A DNA stretch of 64,000 bases from CAIQPV01 sp964480365. Lineage in GTDB: Bacteria > Pseudomonadota > Gammaproteobacteria > Burkholderiales > Gallionellaceae. The translations under genes were made by a program, and so were the position numbers. Below are positions 17,734 through 24,830 of the stretch, one piece after another. Positions within the stretch are counted from its first letter, which is position 1. Every line of letters starts with the position of its first letter. Where the stretch lies: positions 72,694 to 136,693 of the forward strand of contig CAYZPM010000005.1 in the NCBI GenBank assembly GCA_964480365.1, given 5' to 3'. The notes beneath the pieces were generated by a model. The model was not told the origin of the DNA. It did not search any database and was given only the letters and a program-made list of their open reading frames with translations.

Positions 17734-20115
17734 TTATTTTTTCTCAGGCACTTTACCGCCAAGGTCAGGTGCGCTAGCGTGCATCCAGCTTACAGCAGCA
17801 TCGTAGTTGTGCAGGATAGGCTTGCCATCCCAAACGTGCTCTTTCTTGTCTGCAATGTTAGGTACGCCTTCCTTGTTTGTTTCATGGCAGCTGGCACACT
17901 TGAACGGACCATGCGATCCGTCAGGGTTGTACTGTGCCGCCTGTTTGTAGGTGGTGACGTCAGTGGTGGGCGTGACCGGATAGAGACCATGAATCGATTG
18001 GTGACAGGATTGGCAAGCCAAACCTGAATGGCCTTTCGCATAACGCATGTTGCTATACTTGCCCGGCTGATTGATCGGGAAAGCCACCCCCCCCTGACCT
18101 TCGACAAACGGCGCAGAGTGGCAATCCGCGCAATGCGGAACACCCGGCGACAACCAATAGTCACGACCATCCGTTGCGGCATCGTAAGGCACTGCAGTCG
18201 CACCGGTGGCCCCCGCTGGCAGCTTCAACTTCTTGATGTCAACCGCCGGATTGGCAGACAGTATCGAAACATTGACATCGCCATCCTCGTCTTTGCTCAC
18301 CATAGGACCGCCGTCCTTCAGCGCAATAACGGCAATGTCAGGAACCAGACGTTTAACCGCCCATGTCTTCAGAATACCCGATTGTTCCGGCGTGTCTTCA
18401 CCTTTGCTATTGAGCACAACCTTTGGATCAAGGTACTTGGACTTCAATTCGTCAGTAGTAATGCCTATGGCAGTAGCAATCTCATCCAGCGATTTATTGC
18501 GGATGGTCGTGCCTGTCTGCTTAAATGCATTGATCAGATTATCACGCTGATAAAGTTCACGAGAAAGTTGGCTATGGCAGTTAGTACACCACAGGCCCTT
18601 GCCGCCCTTTCCGTTGCCTATATTGGATACGTTTGCCTGAATCCACTTGCCGATTGAATTCAGGTGATCCGGAGCGTTAATGCCGTCCTTGTTCTTGTTG
18701 CGGTTGGCATGGACATCGCGACCCACAAAGCAGCCACCTGCCGCATCACGATTATCGCCTTGGGCAAAGGTGTTTTTACCTTCCAGCGTAATCGGATAGT
18801 TTTCCATCTTGCCATCCTGACGGTGCGCCGGATGACAGCCCTGACACAGACCTGTGCGACCTTCCGAGTCGGGCATGGGCATCTTGGTTTGATGGACGGT
18901 ATGCATGGCCTGGGTTAATGCTTGAGGCATGACATCTTTGCCAGTTCTCGGGTCTTTGAAAGACTTGGACTGCAACACACCAATTACGTTGTCGGCATGG
19001 CACTTCTGACACAGTATCGGGTCACGACCCAGACGGTTATCGAGTGTCCGGCCCTGCGCGTTGTAATTCTTCAAGAAATCGGTGCCTGCCTTGTCATCAT
19101 GCATTTCCAGAATCGAGATGGAAGTCGCCTTCAGGTTGGCAATCCAGTCGCTGGCACCAAGACCTTTCCAAAATTCACGCTCTTGTTTGTAGCGAGTAAA
19201 TTTGTCGCCATTGGCTGTTTTGTTGCTGTGGCAATTTGCACAGTTTGGAATGTCGATAGGATTTGTACCAACAAACCGAATTGGCTTGCCCGAATGTGAG
19301 TCAATGACAGGCGCACCCGTCTTTGCATCAACCATACTCACCCAAGCTTCCTGGAACGGCTGAATATCCGCTTCGGTCAAGGACAGCAGATCTCCTGATG
19401 CAGCACGATCACTGAAAGGGGTCAACGGAAGACCTAGAGCGTCCCAGATGCCCGGATTGGTCAACACGATAGGCACATTGTCCAAAACTGATGACTTGGT
19501 ATAAACCATCGTTCCGACATCGCCGGTATAGTGGAGATGTCCACCCTTCATTGGACTCGGCACTGCTGCACCAGCCGGCCCGTTGTCGCGTGGAATTGGA
19601 ATCTGAACGCCGACAAAAAGCTTTTCCTTGTCGGCGCTGGTTCCTTTTGGATTGGTGCCCTTCAGATCCTTATAGACGTAAAGGTGTGAGAAGTAGGCGT
19701 TGGCTACGTTTTCGCCTTTGTCATATTTACCGTCGCCATTGATATCATAAGGGACATCCCAATACTTCAGTTTGCTACCTTCCGAGTAAGTATTGTCAAT
19801 ATGGCCATATTCAAGTTTAAAGCGTTTCTTGCCGTCAACCAGCACAGAAGGATCTGCGCTATCAGCTTCTAGCAGTTCTGGAAATTTGCGAGCGCCAGTG
19901 GAGCTTTTAATGACCTGGCTTTGAATTGAGTTGTAAGGTGGAAGCACACAGCAATAGGTAAAATCGAACCCGGTGCAGTGCATGCCTAATTCATAATTAA
20001 TGGTTATGTTGTAATCGTTTATTGGCTTGGACGCAGATTTTAGCGCTTCAGCATTTGCATTGCCGACTGCAAATGCCAACCCCAAGACCCCCGCCATTAA
20101 GGCTTTTATATTCAT
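17734..20115 (-). CDS. seven-heme c-type cytochrome, large periplasmic or extracellular
   Basis: 793 residues from the ATG at 20115, preceded by AAGGGGG and opening a signal peptide (MNIKALMAGVLGLAFAVGNANA). Seven canonical CxxCH heme sites start at Cys 292, 369, 424, 510, 662, 701 and 740. The first 290 residues contain no heme. They hold a Cys-rich motif (GMHCTGFDFTYCC, about 45-56) and a canonical EF-hand-type calcium loop DINGDGKYDKGE (124-135). A further isolated CFVGRDVH (462-469) is not a standard heme site. There is no lipobox. The tetraheme NapC-like gene upstream and the foldase/thioredoxin genes downstream suggest an electron carrier linked to the quinone pool. I do not recognise the precise family; it is not MtoA/MtrA-like, which would carry about ten hemes in some 300 residues. 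Confidence 0.88.
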   Translation of the reverse strand: MNIKALMAGVLGLAFAVGNANAEALKSASKPINDYNITINYELGMHCTGFDFTYCCVLPPYNSIQSQVIKSSTGARKFPELLEADSADPSVLVDGKKRFKLEYGHIDNTYSEGSKLKYWDVPYDINGDGKYDKGENVANAYFSHLYVYKDLKGTNPKGTSADKEKLFVGVQIPIPRDNGPAGAAVPSPMKGGHLHYTGDVGTMVYTKSSVLDNVPIVLTNPGIWDALGLPLTPFSDRAASGDLLSLTEADIQPFQEAWVSMVDAKTGAPVIDSHSGKPIRFVGTNPIDIPNCANCHSNKTANGDKFTRYKQEREFWKGLGASDWIANLKATSISILEMHDDKAGTDFLKNYNAQGRTLDNRLGRDPILCQKCHADNVIGVLQSKSFKDPRTGKDVMPQALTQAMHTVHQTKMPMPDSEGRTGLCQGCHPAHRQDGKMENYPITLEGKNTFAQGDNRDAAGGCFVGRDVHANRNKNKDGINAPDHLNSIGKWIQANVSNIGNGKGGKGLWCTNCHSQLSRELYQRDNLINAFKQTGTTIRNKSLDEIATAIGITTDELKSKYLDPKVVLNSKGEDTPEQSGILKTWAVKRLVPDIAVIALKDGGPMVSKDEDGDVNVSILSANPAVDIKKLKLPAGATGATAVPYDAATDGRDYWLSPGVPHCADCHSAPFVEGQGGVAFPINQPGKYSNMRYAKGHSGLACQSCHQSIHGLYPVTPTTDVTTYKQAAQYNPDGSHGPFKCASCHETNKEGVPNIADKKEHVWDGKPILHNYDAAVSWMHASAPDLGGKVPEKK

Positions 20116-20511
20116 GGAATACCCCCTTGATGTTGTTAATTCTAAATATATGACTAAAGAAAACTTATAACAGAACCAGACAAGTGAGACACAATCATCG
20201 GTGAAAGCTAAGCGATACCGCAAAATCGCCCGTACCATCAAATCGAACCAGTTTCCAAACCGCCTAAATTACTTTAGAACTCCTCTTCATAAAACCTAAA
20301 ACCAACAACAATGGCAACAAGCTGCTAAAACATATCTAAATCAGAAACTAATCCCCCATTGGTAGCATAATGGGGCGATTAAGCTTTGACTGTCTATAGC
20401 CCATATGGGTAATATGGAGATAGCTAATTAGGGTTATTGTTGCGCATCAGGACAAACGAAATTAAATGCGTTTGTCGCGCAGGGAACCATTACATCTACC
20501 GCATCAAGTGA
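20116..20511. other. 396-bp intergenic region between NapC-like and seven-heme cytochrome genes
   Basis: No gene is visible. It contains two palindromic sites (20354-20375 and 20400-20409) and AT-rich DNA, so the seven-heme gene probably has its own promoter instead of relying on read-through. Confidence 0.6.
20354..20409. promoter_or_regulatory. candidate operator: two palindromes upstream of the seven-heme cytochrome
   Basis: CCCCATT (20354-20360) faces AATGGGG (20369-20375), and 25 bp further comes the perfect palindrome CCCATATGGG (20400-20409) followed by TAATATGG. Both match the CCCAT..GGG pattern seen upstream of the diheme cytochrome and the DUF302-like gene. Their distance from the start at 20115 is about 240-290 bp. 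Confidence 0.5.
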
Positions 20512-21120
20512 TTAGCCTCCTCCTGAATTGTCCCCCTCCTGAGACCGGGGCAGTTTGTGAGCTATTCCTTTATGGCAATCAATACAAGTTTTTCCGGAAT
20601 CTGCCATTGCGGCTTGAGTATGTTTGGCATTTGCCCGCTTATCTTGTGCATTCATATCCATCGATTCGAAACTGTGGCAGTTGCGACATCCGATCGAATC
20701 CGACTCCTTCATGCGCGCCCATTCACGCTTTGCCATTTCCATTCGATGGGCATCGTATTTTTCCCGAGTATCGATAGTGCCCATAAGCTCCGCCCATATA
20801 TCGCCTCCAGCGATTACCTTGCGATGCATCTCGATAAACCAGTTTTTCTTTGGAACATGACAGTCGGAGCAGAGAGCTCTAACCCCCGCAGGATTGGAAT
20901 AATGAATAGTTTTTTTGTATTCCTCAAAGTTGTAGCTCATGTCATGGCAGGAAGTGCAAAATTCTATTGAGTTGGTCGCTTCCACCGCAGTAGTAAAACC
21001 ACCGATAATGCCTGCCAAGGCCACCAGAGTCAGTAGCGCCAATAGTGAAAAACGGAGGATCGGGTTCCGCAGTAATTGAAAAAATCTTACGGAACCTCTT
21101 GCTTTAGTTGGTTCTGACAT
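20512..21120 (-). CDS. tetraheme NapC/NirT-type quinol dehydrogenase
   Basis: 202 residues. One N-terminal membrane anchor (about 20-45) is followed by a periplasmic domain with four CxxCH hemes at Cys 55, 84, 145 and 179, the layout and size of NapC/NirT/CymA proteins. These take electrons from, or deliver them to, membrane quinones and pass them to periplasmic cytochromes. Genes for a diheme cytochrome (upstream) and a seven-heme cytochrome (downstream) are the likely partners. No nitrate or nitrite reductase gene is adjacent, so a nap/nir role is not indicated. The short Gly/Ser tail is ordinary. Confidence 0.93.
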   Translation of the reverse strand: MSEPTKARGSVRFFQLLRNPILRFSLLALLTLVALAGIIGGFTTAVEATNSIEFCTSCHDMSYNFEEYKKTIHYSNPAGVRALCSDCHVPKKNWFIEMHRKVIAGGDIWAELMGTIDTREKYDAHRMEMAKREWARMKESDSIGCRNCHSFESMDMNAQDKRANAKHTQAAMADSGKTCIDCHKGIAHKLPRSQEGDNSGGG

Positions 21121-21215
21121 TTCCCCTTTGCTCCCCTGTATGTGTTCACTGCCGACTTCAAAATTTATTAATGATATTGTGTAATGGCCTATATATTGTT
21201 ATCAGAAAACGATCA

Positions 21216-21234
21216 ACCCAAAACTCGTTGGGGG
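21216..21234. promoter_or_regulatory. weak operator-like inverted repeat before the NapC-like gene
   Basis: ACCCAA (21216-21221) faces TTGGGGG (21228-21234) about 100 bp upstream of the start at 21120. It is looser than the sites at 20.4 and 22.1 kb and is listed as a possible member of the same set. Confidence 0.3.
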
Positions 21235-21243
21235 AAAAACCTT

Positions 21244-21307
21244 GAGGGAGACCGATTCCCCGAGCGATAGACTTGTCCAAAAATCACCCGGCGAATCGAC
21301 CTCCCTC
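21244..21307. repeat. long imperfect inverted repeat between cytochrome genes
   Basis: GAGGGAGACCGATTC (21244-21258) pairs with GAATCGACCTCCCTC (21293-21307), 13 of 15 positions, across a 34-base loop. A smaller perfect hairpin ACAGTC-TTCAG-GACTGT follows at 21327-21343. Both lie in the transcript between the diheme cytochrome stop and the NapC-like start and could act as a processing site or terminator. Confidence 0.55.
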
Positions 21308-21381
21308 ATCAAGAAATCCAAGCTTCACAGTCTTCAGGACTGTTCTGGATAACTTGTCAATGAAATCGGATAACGATAACC

Positions 21382-22008
21382 CTACTTGAAACTAGCGTAG
21401 TAGTTAATTAGCGCGTCAATATCATCCTTGTTGAGCTCTTCTAATTTTATTTTCATTTTTTTTGCGATTGGACGTTTGCCAGTATTAAATTCATCGAAAG
21501 CTTGCTTTAAGTAGGGCATCCACTGACCTGCCGGCATGCCGGCATCATCCTTAGAAACCGTCCCGCCTTCAGAGTGACATTTTTCGCAGTACATTTCGTG
21601 AACTTCCTTGCCCTTCGCTGCTAATGCAGGATCAAACTTCTGCTTAGCGCGGACAAACTTCTTCTTGGAGAAGAACTGAGCGACCTGATTGATTTCATTG
21701 TCATCCATATCCTTGACCATTTTGCACATGTCAGTTTTTGTGCCCTTCTTGCTTCCAGACTTGAATTCTGTCTCGGGACAATTTCTTTCCTTATTCTTGT
21801 ATGCCTTCAAATTGTTGATAAGAAATTCTGCGGAGTATCCCCCTATGATGGGTATATCGGATTCGGTACTGGCACCACCTTTGCCATGGCAACTTGTGCA
21901 GTTCTCGGTAATCTTGTTTATATCTGCTGCAACAGCACCGTTTCCCAGACAAAGGCAAAGTAGAGAACTGCAAGCTAAAAATATGTATTTGGCGCTTCTT
22001 TTTGTCAT
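21382..22008 (-). CDS. diheme c4-like cytochrome
   Basis: 208 residues from the ATG at 22008, which opens the signal peptide (MTKRSAKYIFLACSSLLCLC, cleaved after AVAA); an ATG 11 codons upstream is possible but less likely. Two class-I cytochrome domains carry CTSCH (Cys 37) and CEKCH (Cys 140). Two extra cysteines (76 and 94) may form a disulfide. Met residues that could serve as distal ligands lie in each half. It is a soluble periplasmic electron shuttle by family, here first in the cytochrome run that continues to the NapC-like gene. Confidence 0.9.
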   Translation of the reverse strand: MTKRSAKYIFLACSSLLCLCLGNGAVAADINKITENCTSCHGKGGASTESDIPIIGGYSAEFLINNLKAYKNKERNCPETEFKSGSKKGTKTDMCKMVKDMDDNEINQVAQFFSKKKFVRAKQKFDPALAAKGKEVHEMYCEKCHSEGGTVSKDDAGMPAGQWMPYLKQAFDEFNTGKRPIAKKMKIKLEELNKDDIDALINYYASFK

Positions 22009-22077
22009 AATATTGAAGATCCACGTTAAAAATAAGGTCATGCTCAATTATAACCATAGCTATGTAGCTTGCGCCTA

Positions 22078-22140
22078 TACCCAAGAGGTGTTGCTTATAC
22101 AACCCATTTGGGTGTGCCTCCAATAACCCATTGGGGTTAT
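22078..22140. promoter_or_regulatory. candidate operator array upstream of the diheme cytochrome
   Basis: Three related sites sit 23-24 bp apart: TACCCAAGAGGTGT (from 22078), ACCCATTTGGGT (22102-22113, palindromic around TT) and ATAACCCATTGGGGTTAT (22123-22140, two perfect 7-bp arms). They begin about 70 bp upstream of the cytochrome start at 22008. The regular spacing of about two helical turns favours cooperative binding by one regulator (inference). Confidence 0.6.
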
Positions 22141-22166
22141 GCCTGCCAAAATAGTTGGCATGGCTA

Positions 22167-22652
22167 TTACTTGGGTGTGTCAGGCTCAGCTATTTCCTTG
22201 AGATGATTGAAAGCCCTGACGAGTCGGTGTGCAATTTCAGGTTCCATATTCATACAGTTTAAAGTGTTGTCGTAAATGGTCGGGTTAGAGCTGACAACAA
22301 CATCCCTATCAAATTTAAAGACAATATCCGCTGTGTTTTTATCAAAAGCGCCTGACGTTGACACATCTCTTATGTTGGCTAAAGGAATAAAGTGCTTTAC
22401 TTCGCCCTTTTTTCCATTAAATTCCAGAGTTAAAACATTTGCATTAAGTTTGACCGACAAGGGGTCACCATCGTAAGTATTGCAAGCGTGCATCTTTTCA
22501 ACAATGTAGTCTAAAGTTTCATGCTTGCTTGGCTCCTTATTGCTGTTGATGGTTTCGCAAAATGCAGAGGAAGAAAATACAAATACAACAATGATAATTG
22601 TTTCAATTATCCTGAAATTGTTCATCATCCCGATACGATTTAAATTCAACAT
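22167..22652 (-). CDS. hypothetical periplasmic protein
   Basis: 161 residues; the start at 22652 has GGGAAAG a few bases upstream. An N-terminal signal peptide (hydrophobic IIETIIIVVFVFSSSAFC) ends near residue 32. The mature part has two cysteines (in HACNTYDG and LNCMNME) and a beta-rich middle (LTLEFNGKKGEVKHFIPL). I recognise no family. It precedes the diheme cytochrome on the same strand, but the operator array in between suggests separate control. Confidence 0.7.
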   Translation of the reverse strand: MLNLNRIGMMNNFRIIETIIIVVFVFSSSAFCETINSNKEPSKHETLDYIVEKMHACNTYDGDPLSVKLNANVLTLEFNGKKGEVKHFIPLANIRDVSTSGAFDKNTADIVFKFDRDVVVSSNPTIYDNTLNCMNMEPEIAHRLVRAFNHLKEIAEPDTPK

Positions 22653-22764
22653 TTGCTTTCCCTTTCATCCTTCCAATGAAATTAAAGTTGGCAGTCCCAA
22701 ACGAAGCAGAAGGCAAGATAGGCTGCATCAGCACAGCACAGAGCCATCCTATTCTTCCCTGTGC

Positions 22765-23151
22765 TTATGTCTTTCTGCAAGCGTATTTCCAAAGATATTC
22801 GTCGACAGTGTCTGGGTGAATTGGCTTCCAGTATTTCTCTGGATGTTTGGAAGAAACTATATTCCCTCCCCCCATATTTCCAGAGAGCAACGAAAAAACT
22901 GACGTTCTTCTTTGTTCGGTTTTGCAGTTATATTCATCTTGTCCTTTTATAGATAAATAAATCACATCATCCATTGTTTGTTCGGTCTTATAGTCAAACA
23001 AAGTCGACATTGTTACCGTGTCGCCATTTTTTCGAATAGTGGATGGATTAACATAGGCAGTCAAACTTTCATTTCCTTCTATTCGAATCCAACCCGCCAT
23101 TGCACTACTACTCACGACTGATAATATTATCATCACAATTACATTACGCAT
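22765..23151 (-). CDS. small exported protein, surface-adhesin-E-like
   Basis: 128 residues from the ATG at 23151, which follows a strong AGGGGGAAGG site; an upstream ATG lacks one. The signal peptide (MRNVIVMIILSVVSSSAMA) is followed by WIRIEGNESLTAYVNPSTIR, then DYKTEQ and DEYNCKTEQRR, with a final WKYACRKT. This order (Trp, 'YVNPSTIRKNG', a Lys-rich strand, a Cys pair) is typical of the small surface-adhesin protein E-like family common in betaproteobacteria. Function is unknown; the two cysteines probably form a disulfide. Confidence 0.75.
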   Translation of the reverse strand: MRNVIVMIILSVVSSSAMAGWIRIEGNESLTAYVNPSTIRKNGDTVTMSTLFDYKTEQTMDDVIYLSIKGQDEYNCKTEQRRTSVFSLLSGNMGGGNIVSSKHPEKYWKPIHPDTVDEYLWKYACRKT

Positions 23152-23207
23152 TGCCTTCCCCCTTTTAGATTCCATGTGTACTCATTTGCAATACAATCTA
23201 GGGCGAA

Positions 23208-24236
23208 TCAAGCCGGAATCTCATAAGGCATCGGCAAAAATTCCAGCACCTCTCCCTGTAACGATCCGAGATGCACCGCTTGCCCATCGTGGCTGCTGAT
23301 CTGCATCACGGCCAGCAGGTCGCAGCCCCCATGTGGTGCAGGCGCGGCGTTGGCCACCATGCCGCAGCTTTGTCCTTCCACTTCCGCGCTGAACAGTTGA
23401 TCGCCCGCTTGTGCGCTGCCTGCGATGTGCGCGAGATACATGCGGCGCTTTGATTTGCCGAGGTACTGCATGCGCGCCACAATTTCCTGTCCGGGATAGC
23501 AACCTTTCTTGAAGTTCACGCCGCCGATCAGTTCGAGGTTCGCCATCTGCGGTACGAACTGTTCTTGCGTGGTCGGAAGGACGACCGGAATGCCGTTGCG
23601 GATGTTGAGCCAGTTCCAGCAGATTGATCCGGTAGCGCGTGCGTTGGCAACCAGGTTTTGCCATAAGGCGGGTGCGTGCTGCGGCGTGGTGTTGATTTGG
23701 AATCGTTGCGCGCCGACACGGATGACGCTGGCGTCGTCGTGTTGTTCGACGGCGAGGGGATTCTGCGGGACTGAGCCGAAGTGCTGTTGCAGCAATGCAA
23801 TGGCCCCTTCACCGGATAATCCCAGACAAATGATCCCGTCGCTAACCTCCTCGATTTTGACTTTGGAGCGCAGCACGTACATGGACAAGCGCTTGAGGAT
23901 GGCGGTGCACAAACCGCGCGGCAGGTGCAGGAAATAATCTGCATCGGTCTGCCAAATCAGGAAAGTCGCCAGCATCCGTCCCTTGGCGGTGCTTAGGCTG
24001 CTGATTTGCGCTTGTTGTGCGCTGACCTCGCGCACATCGCTGCTGACCATGTTTTGCAGGAAGCTCTGTACGTCTTCTCCCGACACCTTAAGGATGCCGA
24101 ATTGACTCAGGTCGCATAGCACCGTGCCATTCTGTGCGGCAGCAAGTTCCTCTTGCGCGTTACCGAAATGCAGCACCACTTCATCTGATAAATGCGCATG
24201 CTGCCGCTGTAAAAATGTTTGCCAATCAGGGTTCAT
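23208..24236 (-). CDS. ygfZ: folate-binding YgfZ/CAF17 protein
   Basis: 342 residues of the glycine-cleavage-T-like fold with the diagnostic KGCYPGQEIVARMQYLG motif (around residue 235). YgfZ helps repair or assemble certain iron-sulfur enzymes, using tetrahydrofolate. An early stretch CDLSQFGILKVSGEDVQSFLQ (about residue 40) and the C-terminal barrel are present. It stands alone between small genes; no operon partner is evident. Confidence 0.94.
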   Translation of the reverse strand: MNPDWQTFLQRQHAHLSDEVVLHFGNAQEELAAAQNGTVLCDLSQFGILKVSGEDVQSFLQNMVSSDVREVSAQQAQISSLSTAKGRMLATFLIWQTDADYFLHLPRGLCTAILKRLSMYVLRSKVKIEEVSDGIICLGLSGEGAIALLQQHFGSVPQNPLAVEQHDDASVIRVGAQRFQINTTPQHAPALWQNLVANARATGSICWNWLNIRNGIPVVLPTTQEQFVPQMANLELIGGVNFKKGCYPGQEIVARMQYLGKSKRRMYLAHIAGSAQAGDQLFSAEVEGQSCGMVANAAPAPHGGCDLLAVMQISSHDGQAVHLGSLQGEVLEFLPMPYEIPA

Positions 24237-24314
24237 ATAATTCCAATTTTCATTAAAAATGCAAACACCACGAGGGGATTGCTGACGATTTTAATGCAAA
24301 TCGGAATAAAAAGT

Positions 24315-24335
24315 TGGCACGCTTGCGCCGTGCCA
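24315..24335 (-). terminator. rho-independent terminator of the Gln/Thr-rich protein gene
   Basis: Stem TGGCACG / CGTGCCA with a 7-base loop, followed on the minus strand by CTTTTTATT. It starts 5 bp after the stop codon at 24340. Confidence 0.7.
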
Positions 24336-24339
24336 GGGA

Positions 24340-24699
24340 TCAGGCGAAAGTATTGACGTGACCGCCCTTGCTCTCGCCGGACATGAACTGGATGCCGGGA
24401 GCTGCGGTAGTTTCTTTGGACTGAGGAACCACGTTTGGGGTGGCAGGTGTATCAACCGTGCTCGAAGTTTGAGTCTGGTTGGTTTGAGTCTGGCTAGCTT
24501 GAGGCTGACTAGCTTGAGTATGGTTGATTTGAATCGGGTTGGCTTGGCTTTGGCTCAACTGCTGTCCTTGTGCGGACAAGGTCACCGTAGCGGAAGCCGG
24601 TTGCGTGGCGCTGGGCTGGATTGCCGCGACCGCATTGTTGACTATCGAACTGATAGGGCTACTAGCGGGTGGATTGAGGTTTATGTTTGGGATAGCCAT
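24340..24699 (-). CDS. low-complexity Gln/Thr/Ser-rich hypothetical protein
   Basis: 119 residues preceded by AGGAG 8 bases from the ATG and followed by a terminator, so it is likely a real single-gene unit. The middle is built of short QTS/QAS repeats (about residues 50-85) encoded by slightly degenerate tandem DNA repeats. No signal peptide, cysteine or membrane segment is visible. The family is unknown to me. Confidence 0.6.
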   Translation of the reverse strand: MAIPNINLNPPASSPISSIVNNAVAAIQPSATQPASATVTLSAQGQQLSQSQANPIQINHTQASQPQASQTQTNQTQTSSTVDTPATPNVVPQSKETTAAPGIQFMSGESKGGHVNTFA

Positions 24700-24830
24700 G
24701 ACATTACTCCTGAAACGACTTCACTTAATTGCTACTATACTGCTTTTTAGCCAGTATGTCAATGACTTAGATGTTTGATGGCCTAGAAGTGGCATGACTT
24801 GGAAGCGGCGTTCCGCTACACTCTCGCGCC

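Noticed and set aside
17734..20115. Seven-heme cytochrome as MtoA/MtrA or Cyc2
   Set aside because: Size, heme number and heme-free N-domain do not fit decaheme MtrA-type proteins, and Cyc2 has one heme fused to a barrel. No MtrB-like porin is adjacent.
20512..21120. Tetraheme gene as nrfH or napC of a nitrogen pathway
   Set aside because: No NrfA, NapA or NirS gene is adjacent; only the general NapC/NirT family assignment is justified.
22078..22140. The CCCAT..GGG sites as NarL 7-2-7 heptamer pairs
   Set aside because: Half-sites resemble TACYYMT, but the core here is 12 bp (ACCCA-NN-TGGGT), two bases shorter than the NarL arrangement, and no nar genes are near.
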